DNA of 64,000 nt from Apodospora peruviana (Eukaryota > Ascomycota > Sordariomycetes > Sordariales > Lasiosphaeriaceae), in NCBI GenBank assembly GCA_033439685.1, contig JAUEDM010000005.1:3348001-3412000 (forward strand), in the 5' to 3' direction. How positions within the stretch are numbered: the first letter of the stretch is position 1; each line of letters opens with the position of its first letter. Below are positions 47,183 through 58,430 of the stretch, in pieces. Made by a program: the position numbers and the translations under genes. A model generated the notes under the pieces. That model saw nothing but the letters and a program-made list of their open reading frames with translations. It was not told the DNA's origin and made no database searches.

Positions 47183-49923
47183 TCAGCCACCACCATTCAT
47201 GTACAGACATCTGTCCGAATTTCCATCGGCGTTGTTGCCCCACCAAGTCTACCAGGATGTTAGAACATACCATCAATGTTTCTCTGAAGCATAATTGGCC
47301 GGGATAAGGCGGAACTCACAGGGAAGGGTCTTGCCTCGCCACTTCCTCCTGAGACGGCAAAGGTAAGTATAAAGACGATAAGGGAACAACCTAGGGTTCT
47401 TGTCAGCTTCTTATCAACAATAACGACAACAGAATATGCGCCTACCTCCTGCAATAGCAGCGGCTATGATTAGATTCCACTTCGCAAAGAGGACGGGCCT
47501 GTATCGGCGAACATAGCCCTGGGCAAAGAAGCCAAAGACAAAATATGCTAGGAGCGACGAATTGATGCCCACAGAGAGCCAACCGAGCCAGGTGAGGATG
47601 ATAAATGTGTTGAAGTAATCGAGTCTCAGCTTGGGGAAGAACCGATGACCTGTAATACGCATTCACTTGTAAGCCACTGTTGTGAAAAATACTCCTCGCC
47701 AGATATCAAGGAGGCCTACCGATCCAGAAAGGGAGGGGGGCAAACAAGCCAAAGACCAGCCCCATTGGAATCATCCAGTATACCCCATTTCGGCCACTGA
47801 CAGAATCACATTAGCTTATTCAACCTATTTATGTGTTTTTCCACAGATATTGGAAAGACCGGAATGACTGACAAAATCTCACTACCAGCGCCTCCCCACG
47901 AGACGGCTTGAGCATTGTAGGTCTGGACATTCTGGCCAGACCAGATACTCGTGCCCTCGACCGAAAGCAGAATATCGCGCTGGTTCTCAACAATGCTGTT
48001 CATCATCACCCAGTTCAGAACCGCGCCAACACATGTTCCAAGTATTTGGGCTGTGAATGCCGCGCGGGGAGGGAGCTTTGCGTACTGCGCCAACTTGAGG
48101 TCGCTCAGCATACCAATGGCCTGGACCAGAGCGTTGGAGCCATAAAGCGTGAACATCATGTTCGCCACCGGTCGCCTTGGCACGAGATAGCCGCCAATCA
48201 TCTGGATGACGCCGGTCGGTTGGTAGAAAAAGCCCACGATGCCGAACATGCAGGCGTAGATGATGGTCAAGAACCAGGCCAGCCCGACGGAGATGAAGAA
48301 AGCCCACCAGGGGAGCCCGGTACCTTGCTGGTAACAGCAGACGAGGCCGATGACCAGCGCGATAACCAGGACGCTGTGATACCACCAAGACGGAACATCT
48401 TTGTAGACACGCATGGCAGCAAAATGAGGGTCACCTTCAGTTCCTGGGTAAGGGGCAACGTTTTCGGAGTCGGGATCAGCGCGGTGCCAAAAGTTCCCAT
48501 TTCGAGGCACCAGCAGGTTTCGGAACCCTCTCTTGAGGGCATTCGGTCTGAATGGCTCAAATACGAACTTGACATCATTCCAATTCCAGAGAAAGATGTG
48601 CACAATCGCGGCCGTGATTCCCATGTTGAAGACGAGCAAGGTTAGGGCATTGCTGGTCGTAAACGACGGAAGACCGTAGGCGGCCAGGGCTTCGGGGTCG
48701 ACTTCATTGTTCTTACCAAGGATTTCCGTTTGGTTATAGACGGTTCCGTTTTCTGTGAACAGCACCTGCCCCAGGAAGGGAAAATTCTGGGCATTCCAGA
48801 CGTTGGAGAAATATGCCGTGACGGTCAAGATGACACAGCCAATGTAGCCGATCAGCTGGTTAACCAGTGTGTTCATTGGCAGAACGAACTCTCCAGTGCC
48901 AATATACTGCCAGTCCATGGACCAACTGAGAAACCCCATGCCTTCGTTGCCGTTGGTCCCGCCAAAGAGATATGTGAACAAGGCCGAGTGTTGGTTTGCC
49001 AGGCAGAAGACGGAGATCCCGATGGTCATGGGGAACATGTACTGAGGCACGAGTTCCCATACCATGACGGCCAGACAGACATACCAGAACACGCGCAGTC
49101 TCTTTTTGGCAAGGTCTTTGTTCAGGTGCATGGATTGGAACAAGGCGGCCAGCGGAAGGGAGGTCGGCCAAAGGAACTTGGTCGGGTAGATAAACGCCTT
49201 TCGCATGATGCCTAGCAACCCATAACCAATGCACTGTGACGAGAACAACATGAAGATGGCCGAGGCAGCGTTGGGTTGGTTGCCGTAGTAGAGAGATTGG
49301 ACGGCCAACTGCTCAGTACCGAGAGCACAGGTGGCAGCGGAGCTGGCCATAATGACAATAAAAACATGCTCCTTTTGGTTGAAAGGGCCTGGGTTGAGGA
49401 ACCGACCAATCTTGCCCCAGCGTGGGATCAACACCGTCGCCTCTCCCAAGCAGAAGGCGGCAATAACCAGAAATATGGAACTGACACTGACGGTCTGGGG
49501 CTTAAAGTAGAATATCTCGGCAATGACGGCGCCGAAAGCCGACAATCCGAGACCGACGACAAAGGCACGAAGGGTATAAGGGTTGTCGGAGGGATTGTCG
49601 GTAATGTCCAGGGTTTTGGTAACCAGTTGCAAGGTTGTGTCAAGATGGGTGTCGGGGGTGATTTCTGTTCGCGCAAGGCTTGTTTTTAGCAATCTGAAGA
49701 CATCTTGGCGTTGTAGACATAGTGGCACACCAGCAATCTCAGGGTCAATATTGTCGATATGCTTAGTATCGCCCGCCTTGCCAACAGGCACCTCTTTGTT
49801 GGAGCCGACACGACTAGCAACTGGCGTGGAAATGGACGCAGTTACACTCAAACGGTCGATTTTTGTCTCGTTATCCTCGACATGCGTCGCGCGGGTGACC
49901 GGTCTGTTGTTCAGGCCGTCCAT
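47183..49923 (-). CDS. OPT-family oligopeptide transporter
   Basis: Five exons, 49923..47873, 47796..47720, 47649..47446, 47390..47320 and 47248..47183, give 822 residues. The 3' introns are 76, 70, 55 and 71 nt; the first uses a GTCAGT donor, which joins EIF to GRNGVYWMIPMG. A polar N-terminus of about 115 residues leads into some 14-16 hydrophobic segments. The family block NPGPFNQKEH, a hallmark of the peptide-transporter (PT) clade, is present, as is the C-terminal GNNADGNSDRCLY end. OPT proteins import tetra- and pentapeptides, glutathione or metal chelates with protons across the plasma membrane. The substrate cannot be told. The gene diverges from the amidohydrolase 1.4 kb away. Confidence 0.93.
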
Positions 49924-51304
49924 CTTCAGAACGATTTCAGGTTGAATTCAGTCTCGAGAGTTCGAGGTAGGCTTCGATCTGACCAGCCAAACAAAATGGG
50001 GAGAGAAGGTCTCTTAGGGTGAGATTTGTTCCTCATATAGATATGCCGGGCTGTTGGTTCTGGGCGCACGAAGAGGGATTCAGGGAGGCGGAGGGATGCA
50101 GGTGGACGGTCAACCACGGTGGTGGGAGTCGAACCTGGTGCCCGATGATCGGGGTAATGTGGAGGGTTGGACACGCATGGAGGCCACGAGCCTTGGAAGA
50201 GTTTGTGTCATATGGAAAGAGCGCCGGGAATGAGAAATGAGCAGCGAGCAATTGGATGGGGGGAGCGACACCCTCGCCTTCCTCGACTTACACGCAGCAA
50301 TGATATCAGTGTGACATTGACCAATCAGACGAGGTCATCTCCCACGGTTCCACTTGGTCGTGCCCGCAAGCTTGGGCCAAAACGTACCTTCCTTCTTTAT
50401 TACCTACCTAGGCAGACAATTAAGAACGATGTATGCAATGAAACCTTCGGTTTATTTGCCGTGTTTGTCCTTTTTATCATGGAAAGCCAGCGGGCCGCCC
50501 CGGATTCGAGGCGTCATATGTTACCCACATCTTGTCGCTCAGATAATTAGTCTGTACTATGTAGACAACATAAAACAGCGCACGGCAATGATTGCCGGGA
50601 CCGGACACTTGCTCTTGAGGTTGGACTTGTGAAAGTCGACAGCGGGGAACACAGAGTCAGCGGTGAGTTACTGACACGATTATTGGATGGCTCTGTCCGT
50701 CACTCGAGCCCTGAAACGTGCAAACATCATACATGGAAGGTGTGCGTGGTTGCACAGGACGCCTCGCGACTCAGATCTCGTCACCTAGGTCTGCGTCACG
50801 GTGTCATACACCGAGGTAAGAAATTGGAAGAATCTGCAACATTATCGGCTATCCATCATACTCCATTCAGGTTCAAGTTTGCAGTTATTGGGGACTGCTT
50901 CTTATGTAACCAACCCTACGGACCTAATACACATATCCATCTAAGCCTGTTTTTAGCGGATGAGAGGGCAGAGAGTAATTGGTCCAAAGTGTCTTGGCTT
51001 AGTCCTAGATTAACAGGTACATAAGGTACCCCGGGCAGTTGTGTAGACCTACCAGGTGCTGTATCCTTGGGAATGATTGGCCGTCATGAAGCCCGGTGCC
51101 ATCTTGAGTGCATGGCTTCCATGAACAGGTGACACACCTTTCAAACCACTCGGAATGCGCACTTCTGTGGCTTTAGGGCATCCACGTCCCTTATCCGATG
51201 GATTCGATTCACCATTTGTACCGTTCGACACCTGCTTCAACTTTGCTCGTTCCCTCGAGAGCTAAGAAACATAAAAACCTCGACTTGAACCCCCAAACAC
51301 CAAC
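49924..51304. other. Divergent promoter region of OPT and amidohydrolase genes
   Basis: About 1.4 kb with no supported gene; overlapping short frames lack protein-like composition. Confidence 0.5.
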
Positions 51305-52504
51305 ATGAAATATTTTATCACTTCAGTCTGTTGGTTAGCCCACGCCTGCAACTCAGCCCAGCATGAATCTCCCAAAACTAAGATAGACGTCCACACGCAC
51401 TTTCTTCCCGACTTCTACGCCCAGGCCCTCCGCGACGCAGGCCATCTTCCTGGCCCAGACGGCATGCCCGGAATACCCGTGCGTATCGTCACTCCTACAA
51501 TTCATCATCACTTACTTACTCTAACTCTCACTAATAAGACATGGAATCCCTCATCCCATCTGGTTTTCATGGCTTCCAACAACATCGCAAAAGCCTACCT
51601 GTCCATCAGCTCCCCGGGCGTCTATCTCTCCGTCCCTTCCCGTGCTGCAACCCGCAACGCAACCGCCCTCGCTAGACGCGTCAACACTTACGCATCGCAT
51701 CTCAAATCTCTGTATCCAGCCCAGTTCGGATTCTTTGCCGCGCTTCCCTTGCCAGACATAGCCGCCTCCCTCCGTGAGATAGACCACTGCTTCACCAACT
51801 TGGATCCGCCGCCAGACGGTGTCGTGCTCCTGTCCAACTTCTACGGCCTCTATCTCGGCGACCCTGCGTTGGATCCGGTGTACGCGGCACTCAACAAACT
51901 GAACGTGACCATCTTTGAGCACCCTACAAGCCCGTGCACAGCGTACAACCACTTCAAATACTCCAACATTGACGCGGCTGAAGACGCAATGATTTCGCCA
52001 CACGAATGGCAAGCAATGAATATACCAGTCGCAAACAGACAGCCCAAAGCGCCCATCCTCGAGTTTCCGTTCGACACGGCGCGGACGTTTACTGATCTCT
52101 TTTACTCCGAGGTGCCAAAACGGTTTCCAGGGATCCGATGGATCATGCCGCACGGCGGCGGCGGTCTGGTCCCTACCATGGACCGGGTGGTCGGGTTCAG
52201 TCCGCCCGAGATCAATCTGACCGAGTCGGTCATGAAGTCTACGCTGGCGAAGAACTTTTACTTCGATCTGGCAGGACCGTGGCCGGTGACGTTTGCGGTT
52301 CCTTCACTCCTGCGGTGGGTTGGTTACGAGAAGCTGCTGTGGGGGAGCGATACGCCGTGGACGCCCTGGGCTCTGGCGACGAACGTGAGCGCAAGGTTCG
52401 ATGTGGAAATTGATGAGGTTTTTAATGAAAGTGTTTCAAAGGCGCGGGCTGTTCGGTATGGCAATGCTGCCAGATTATTTGGATATGATGATCTCTCGCA
52501 TTGA
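51305..52504 (+). CDS. Amidohydrolase 2 / ACMSD-type decarboxylase, possibly secreted
   Basis: Exons 51305..51478 and 51539..52504 give 379 residues; the 60-nt intron (GTGCGT...ATAAG) is a multiple of three and lacks a stop, so the unspliced frame is also open. Residues 1-18 form a signal-like start (MKYFITSVCWLAHACNSA). The metal-binding HxH is in KIDVHTHFLP (His30, His32), with later family blocks FGFFAALPLPD, TIFEHPTSP, RWIMPHGGGG and LLWGSDTPW. This is the metal-dependent amidohydrolase-related family that includes 2-amino-3-carboxymuconate semialdehyde, 6-methylsalicylate and related aromatic acid decarboxylases. The substrate is not known. Several NxT/NxS sites (NATA, NVT, NLT, NVS, NES) fit a secreted protein. 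Confidence 0.86.
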   Translation: MKYFITSVCWLAHACNSAQHESPKTKIDVHTHFLPDFYAQALRDAGHLPGPDGMPGIPVRIVTPTIHHHLLTLTLTNKTWNPSSHLVFMASNNIAKAYLSISSPGVYLSVPSRAATRNATALARRVNTYASHLKSLYPAQFGFFAALPLPDIAASLREIDHCFTNLDPPPDGVVLLSNFYGLYLGDPALDPVYAALNKLNVTIFEHPTSPCTAYNHFKYSNIDAAEDAMISPHEWQAMNIPVANRQPKAPILEFPFDTARTFTDLFYSEVPKRFPGIRWIMPHGGGGLVPTMDRVVGFSPPEINLTESVMKSTLAKNFYFDLAGPWPVTFAVPSLLRWVGYEKLLWGSDTPWTPWALATNVSARFDVEIDEVFNESVSKARAVRYGNAARLFGYDDLSH

Positions 52505-53480
52505 CATGTTGGTAACCACCTGAGCAGCTAGGTACCTGACTTAGCAGCACGTACTGAGACGATTGAGGGTATCTGGTGTGCAAGGCGAGATCGACCAAGA
52601 TAAAAGCCATGAACAAAAACTTTCTCTTCGACCGGCTGATGACAGTGACGATGACCACCTGAACACAAAAGCAGAATATGCCTAGGAAAGAAGGGAGACG
52701 TCTTGCCGTGCCATTGTCGCTGCCACTCTTGAGACAGAACCGCAACCGTCTCATGACAAGTGTGCATGATCAGTCTCCAAACCCTTTTACATCACTGGCG
52801 GTCTGGCGGTCTGGCGGTTCTGGGGTGTGTCCTTTAACAAAAGTAACGCCCGGCGCAGGCTCCCAAGAGCAGTTAAGGTCGAGTTAACCGTTGAGCCCGT
52901 GAACCAACGTTCATGGTGCTTCCTGTCGGTATCTTCCGTGACAGCTTTGTCTATTGCCTTCTTCTCTCTTCCACCGTTCGACGGCCTCAATGCATTCGTG
53001 CCTTCCTTGCTCTCGGTTCTGGCTGCCTGGACCTGCCACATAGTGTCTTGAAAATTGAACGATTCCGCATCATCGGCTATTATCGACCATTTGGTATCGT
53101 TTCTTTGACGGTTCGCAGTCCCGGGAGCCTTTCAGTTAGCGTAACGTTTTCCAGGGCCGACGTGGACGATGTTCTGGACCACCTTCGCCCACCAGATTCA
53201 CTGACAACAACGACCTCGAATGGTTCTCTCAATTTGCAGGCAGGCACAAGTCGGAAAGTACAAGCTCGTGGTGGAGGAATCCAGTATCATGTCAATGAGA
53301 ACAAGACACATGATTTAGACAACGGATCGTGCTTGGACGTGTCTTGAGATTCTATCTTCACGGCAAAGCCACCTACTCTGGGAGTCTGCGTTCCCTGTCT
53401 ATTTGAGCCTTCGAGTAAAACTCAACGGATGACAAAAAGACATGAAAAAGGCAAAATATAAAGGATTCCGTTTCCAAGTT
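52505..53480. other. Intergenic, no gene seen
   Basis: About 1 kb without a supported gene. A plus-strand frame at 52913..53347 has no recognisable composition or start context. Confidence 0.45.
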
Positions 53481-53551
53481 TGCGTCAGCCGCGAATCGAA
53501 CGCGGGGCCCATCGATGGCAACGATGGATTTTACCACTAAACCACTGACGC
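53481..53551 (-). tRNA. tRNA-Gly (GCC)
   Basis: A 71-nt cloverleaf on the minus strand. The acceptor stem is GCGTCAG with CTGACGC, discriminator A. The anticodon stem is CATCG/CGATG with loop TTGCCAT (anticodon complement at 53517-53519). The T arm is CCGCG-TTCGATT-CGCGG. There is no intron. The anticodon GCC decodes GGC and GGT. A T4 run lies about 30 bp downstream. Confidence 0.95.
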
Positions 53552-54162
53552 TTCATAAAGTGTAGACTCCATATCATGGGTTACCTAGACAGGTCCCGTA
53601 GCGAGGAGCCACTTTCTCTCCACTGTGTGGTCAAAAGAATACCCAGAATGAGTGGATCCCCTGGTGGCAGGAGATATCGACGCACTCATCCACGAGACGG
53701 CCTGGAAGAGTAACAGCAATAGCGGCCTTAGGGATGGTGAAGGAGGTATCAGCCACTGCGGCGGCAGCTAACACTGATAACCGCGAGGGCAGGGCAGGAC
53801 CTAAAAGCCTTTGACTGTTCGCGATCCGAAGGTTCCTGCTGCCTTTGTCATTCGGGAGCTCTTGCCAAGACCAAACAGCTCGCGCACCTTACACTTGGAC
53901 AACCAGGTAGATAGACGAGGCGATTCCACAGCCCCTAGCTGCTCATAGCTGTCAATAAACAAAGTAACCCTGCACCATCTTGCCACCAGAGCCTGCATCT
54001 TCGCCCATCCAATCTCTGCGGACCATTCCCGCCCCCATACCCGTGTTCCGTCGTGGGACTGATAACTGGTCGTGATATTTGGCTACAAGGTTGTGCCATT
54101 GGAGGTCGTTTGGTGATCCGCATTGGCCAAGCCTGTGCCACCGACTGACCTTGATAACCCAA
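53552..54162. other. Intergenic, no gene seen
   Basis: Spacer between tRNA-Gly and the F-box relic; no supported feature. Confidence 0.45.
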
Positions 54163-55091
54163 TTACTTCCCAGCCTTCTTGCTGCTGCGCTGCTGCTTCG
54201 AATTCTTGCAAGAAGACTCGGAGAACGGACCTCCTTCCCGCAAGGTGATCTGGATCTGGTAGTCGGTAAAGCACATGGGACAGGAACGAACGGCTCTGGG
54301 GAACTGTTGGCGAAAAAAGGAGGAGTTGTTCGGATCCCAAGCTAGCTCAGGGATGACCCGGACATGGCTTGCGTTATGCCCATGTATGTATCGAGGAATA
54401 TCAAGATGATTGCATGCCAAAAAAGAACCAAATTATTCAAGGTGCTGCTTAGTGACTTCTCGCTTCCATCATCGTCAAAACGGATCTCAAACGTGCCAGT
54501 CCCATGGAGGTAGAGGTTATCGCTGATAATTCTGGCGCTCACAGAAGTTGTCAACTTCACGTGGGAGAAGTTCACCACTTCGTGCCCGACGTCGAGGTCT
54601 TCCAACGCGAGGCCGTGGCGGCGCCCATAAAAAATGGCGGTTCACGACGAGCAGGGCCCTGGTAAAGGTGACGCCCCATGGGAAGCCTGGCATAACATCC
54701 TTGGTCATGACGCTCCTGGGACTGCTTTTCCTGCAATAAGAATAGTCGTATCTCGCGGTGGCAAAGTCGGGCGTCGGTTCAAGTTGGCACGCATGAAGGT
54801 GGGCGCAGTCATGGCAGTAGGAAAGCTCCGGGACGTCTCGCTCGAGCCACCCGAGCAATCTTGTCCTTGCCGTGGGACGCAGCAGGGACCGCCGGTGGGC
54901 CGCTGACCTTGGCTTACTATCAGAGAAAGGGAAATGCTTGCAGTAGAGTTGGCGGCAGGTGAGGGCGAATGCGATGGCTGACTCTTGGGGGGGGGGGGGG
55001 GTGGTCTATGATCATGTCGACGAGCTCGGTGGGGAGTTTTGTGAATGGCCCTTTCTGCGAGGAGGTCGGTTTCGGGCCGCGATGTCACCAT
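54163..55091 (-). pseudogene. F-box protein gene broken by four run-length changes
   Basis: From the ATG at 55091 a single-exon F-box protein can be followed only by changing frame four times. The F-box reads FTKLPTELVDMIIDH, followed by AIAFALTCRQLY. Downstream are a Cys/His pair (YCHDCAHLH), VVNRHF, VKLTTSVSARIISDNLYLHG, and the end CFTDYQIQITLREGG. The breaks fall in single-base runs: A3 at 55052-55054, a C15 at 54987-55001 (one base long), T6 at 54629-54634 (one long) and T6 at 54419-54424 (one short); bases are given as on the gene strand. Net change is +2, and removing it leaves exactly 309 codons, which supports the model. F-box proteins recruit substrates to SCF ubiquitin ligases. The C-terminal half belongs to an uncharacterised fungal F-box family. 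Confidence 0.7.
54987..55001. repeat. Poly-G run of 15 inside the F-box relic
   Basis: Fifteen G on the plus strand (C on the gene strand). It falls within the F-box helix region and shifts the frame by one. Confidence 0.9.
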
Positions 55092-55320
55092 GGGGGAAGG
55101 AGGCGGGAGAGTATGTTGTTGCTCATTTCGTGATTGTTGAGGATGGATGCTGGGATGAACCTCTCCACGGTCCTTTGTGGGGTGAGGTGAGGTGGTTTCG
55201 AGATAATGATTCGAGATAGAAGTTTTTTGCGCGTGCGCGTGTGCGTGTGCCGCTTGGATTTGAAGTGCCGACCGGTACTTTAGGTTTTGCGTGGAAGGTA
55301 TGGAGTAAGATGAAATGGAG

Positions 55321-55440
55321 GATACGGTGTAAAATGAGATGGAAGATACGGTGTAAGATGAGATGGAAGATACGGTGTAAGATGAGATGGAAGATACGGT
55401 GTAAGATGAGATGGAAGATACGGTGTAAGATGAGATGGAA
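55321..55440. repeat. Minisatellite, five copies of a 24-bp unit
   Basis: The unit GATACGGTGTAAGATGAG followed by ATGGAA is repeated five times in tandem; the first copy has AAAATGAG. A partial, diverged unit precedes it from 55304. The 24-bp period keeps frame in all readings, so long open frames cover it by chance. Confidence 0.95.
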
Positions 55441-55997
55441 GGCAGTTGATGGGGACTTGCCTCATTCAAGTGGCGTCATTGATGGAAAGTGAAAACCTCT
55501 TGTGTCCCCTATTCCTAGGCTAGGTTCAGCCTCGAGGCTCGGACCGAGCACCACCCACCGGACATCCTATCACAACCACGCTTTTTCTCATCCCGGTATA
55601 TAGAAATGGTCCACACGACTCCGGCAGCTCTTCCCACGATTCTGTGCTAGTCATCTGATATGCAATCTTGATAAACCGACAACTTAGATGCGCCTCTGTG
55701 AGTGTGAGGTGAGTCGTGGTACATCCGCGGTGGTGTCCGGGTCTGTTATCCCACTCCAAATACACGAAATTACCTAGTCACACCAGTCTACACGATAATG
55801 CGGTTGACGGAGTGAGGTTCAATGTGTCTTCTTTTCATTAACTACTTGCCAGTAGTAGCCTGAATTTTTCTTCCACATTCTACCAACCTTATACACTCAT
55901 CTCCACTACTCCTGGCAACTTTGTTTGCATCTCTGATACCAATCTCTTACCAACAAAGGACACAAAGAAAATCTACCAATAGGTGCTGACGACCAAG

Positions 55998-56279
55998 ATG
56001 AGAGACTCAAGGTTGGCCCTATGTTTCGGCCTTTTCGTTCTCGCTTCGCTCATTGGAGTCCTCGCCAACGTCCTCACCCACTTGCCACAGGGTGCGGCAT
56101 CCAAAGTCAAAGCGACAGAGAACATGACTCGCACGGCATCGGTCACTGATGCAGAGGCGATGGTGGCAGTGACAACACCGATGACGGCCACGACCGCCTT
56201 GTCAGCAATACAAGGAAAGGCAGCGGCTTTTGCCAGAGATTTCAAGAGCGACAGTGATGACGGGGATAAGAGTAGGTAG
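55998..56279 (+). CDS. Possible small membrane or secreted protein
   Basis: A 93-residue frame starting MRDSRLALCFGLFVLASLIGVLANVL, a strong signal anchor, followed by a Thr/Ala-rich polar tail ending at TAG 56277-56279. A second open stretch in the same frame, ending at 56615, has another membrane segment (FTIFWLGVMGFLVLMYFVNVW). The two could be exons of one gene, but I cannot find a convincing splice pair. No family is recognised, and either or both may be chance. Confidence 0.3.
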   Translation: MRDSRLALCFGLFVLASLIGVLANVLTHLPQGAASKVKATENMTRTASVTDAEAMVAVTTPMTATTALSAIQGKAAAFARDFKSDSDDGDKSR

Positions 56280-57411
56280 TCTTCCAATGTCGATCAAGAG
56301 CGCCATGACGACTGACGTGAAGCCAGACACAGATGACGCCACACTCATGGTTCGGGATGTGGCCCCAACTTCAAGTCCGTCTTATCATCAACACTCTCAT
56401 CGACAACGTTGGCAACATCGACTTCACTTTCGACCTCGGCGCTATCACGACTACCACAAGTCGCAGAAACGGTGACCCCGCAGTCCGTCAAGAAGAGCGG
56501 TGAAGAAAAGGAGACCCCACATATGGGGATGTTTTCTGGGTTTACAATATTTTGGCTTGGGGTGATGGGCTTTCTGGTCTTGATGTACTTCGTCAATGTC
56601 TGGTCAAGCTTCTGAACAATTGACTTGGCTGGGGGTTTATTCGTCGGGTGTTATTGGTCAAAGACCATACGGGATATTGCTATTTCTGGGTTCGTTCTGT
56701 TTGGTTCTTATTCGACCTGTCTTTTTCTCGTTAGGGGTGGGCAGGGGCTTACATAAATTGCTATTCGCCAAACTTCTGCTGAAGGCGCGGGGCGCGCTCA
56801 GCGGCCAGAATTAGATCGTCTTCCCCTTCAAGGTTAAATTTGCTCAAGGCCTTGGAAGGCAATGCAGTAGCCTTCCCAAGCTGCCCGACTCTCTTCGTTA
56901 ACAAGGTTGAGAGATTCATATAGTGACTTTGCATCTGCATCAGAGTCAGCACACATATACATTGCTCTGGTCGAGGACGAGATATTGACTACCTTCTCCG
57001 CGACGAAATTTAAACATAAGACATATGCTACGCCCTCTCGACTCCCAGGTTGTTGGCATTGGTGCAAAGAGGACGTCTGTCTCGGTGGGCAAGCTGATAT
57101 GAAAGAAGGAAAGTGCCAAGTTCAAAACCGAAGGAGGTTAGACATTTAAAAACACTAGATACAATCGTACGAAGAACGGTGATCAAGACGAACAGTAGTA
57201 GGACGCATCAAAGCTGTATCGATGTTTCAAAAGATAGTAGGGGGTCGCCCCTCTGGTGTGGCCGAAAAGGAAAGTTACCCCGATGCTGTGGAATAGCGAA
57301 CTAAATGAATTTGTGGGAATCTATCCGGGATTCCATTGTCGACTATGGACGACTGTTGTGCAGATTGCGAGACAAAAATGTGTTAGTCCCTTGTGATCCG
57401 AATCTAGATTT

Positions 57412-58430
57412 TTATAGGTTATTTGAACTGGATTTCTTACCATCAGATCCATCTTTTGCAGCCTTTTCCCGACTGGTCAACATTGACCTAGTTCGCTCTC
57501 TAAACTTGAGATAGACGTGCGGCTCCTTGCCAGGTGCTATCTTCACAACGAGGCTGTCATCGGGGCTTTCAACAAAATCTCCTTCCGGCTCAAAGCCGAA
57601 AGCAAACGCCCACGGCGTCCTTGAACAAAGTCAAAATGTCAGCACTACATGACCATAAACAGTCTCACAATAATACATACCAGGATGCTGAGAACGCCTT
57701 TTTCAACAGCTCGGGCGGAACTGACATGCGGGTGTCCACGCCGCGGCAGCGCTGGCGCCGTCGAAACAGGGTCGGCCGGCTGTCTCCGATCCGTGATAAC
57801 AAAATCGGGCTCAGCGAAGGACGGGTGCTCCGTGTCCATGACGACAAGCTTCTCCTTAACGTGCTGCTCCTGGAGGCTGCTGACCATGGCACGGATCTCG
57901 TCCATCGTGCTGCTTATTGTGCCTTGGCTATGACTGGACACAGTGATCTCTCTGTCAGCGAACATATGACTCCAGATCAATCTTTTAGGGGAGGGTTATT
58001 TTACTTCATCATAACCGAAAGAGCCAACGTCAGCGTCTCTTTCTCCCTCCTGAGCCTCTCGCACAGCCGCATCACATCGGCCTTGTTCCACTGCCAGCGG
58101 TCCGATTTGATGATGGGACCTAGCTCGGCAGTCCAAGGAACCGTCGTTGTTGTTTCTGTTGCTGTCTCCGGCGTCGCGGTGCTGCTGCTGCTGCTATTCT
58201 CACTCACACCGACGTTACTGGGCGTTGCGGTGGTGGTAGCAGCGGCAGCCTTTTCCACCTCGGGCTGCAACTGTCCGAGGGTGAGATATATGGCGAGAAC
58301 CTCCATCTGCAGAGCGCCGAGATCCTGGCGCTGCGAACGGATTGAGTCGATGGCGTCGGATAGCTTGGCGACGACTTTGCCGCACACCTGGCAGATGCCT
58401 GCTATCGAAGCCACGAGAGATCGGATCCAT
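57412..58430 (-). pseudogene. Decayed gene for a Fungal_N / HeLo-like (STAND-type N-terminal) domain protein
   Basis: The ATG at 58430 gives MDPIS and then leaves frame; the continuation VASIAGICQVCGKVV is found two bases out of step, consistent with loss of one CT unit in a TC repeat. The helical domain continues SDAIDSIRSQRQDLGALQMEV and NKADVMRLCERLRREK, typical of the N-terminal domain of fungal STAND/NLR-like and ankyrin proteins. A 53-nt intron (57952-58004) and a 61-nt intron (57620-57680) fit GT/AG rules. A second frame change lies in exon 2, roughly 57700-57830. The last exon reads PWAFAFGFEPEGDFVESPDD up to TAA at 57412-57414. Correcting -2 and +1 gives exactly 302 codons. No NACHT or NB-ARC domain is present. 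Confidence 0.65.

Larger units (their letters stand above)
55092..57411. other. Accessory intergenic region
   Basis: Holds the minisatellite at 55321-55440 and a possible small membrane protein at 55998. Otherwise no supported gene in 2.3 kb. Confidence 0.45.

Noticed and set aside
52913..53347. 144-residue plus-strand frame
   Set aside because: Irregular composition, no motif, and no neighbouring exon that improves it.
54705..55469. 254-residue minus-strand frame with SISSYTVS repeats
   Set aside because: It reads the 24-bp minisatellite and a shadow frame of the F-box relic; it is not a repeat protein.
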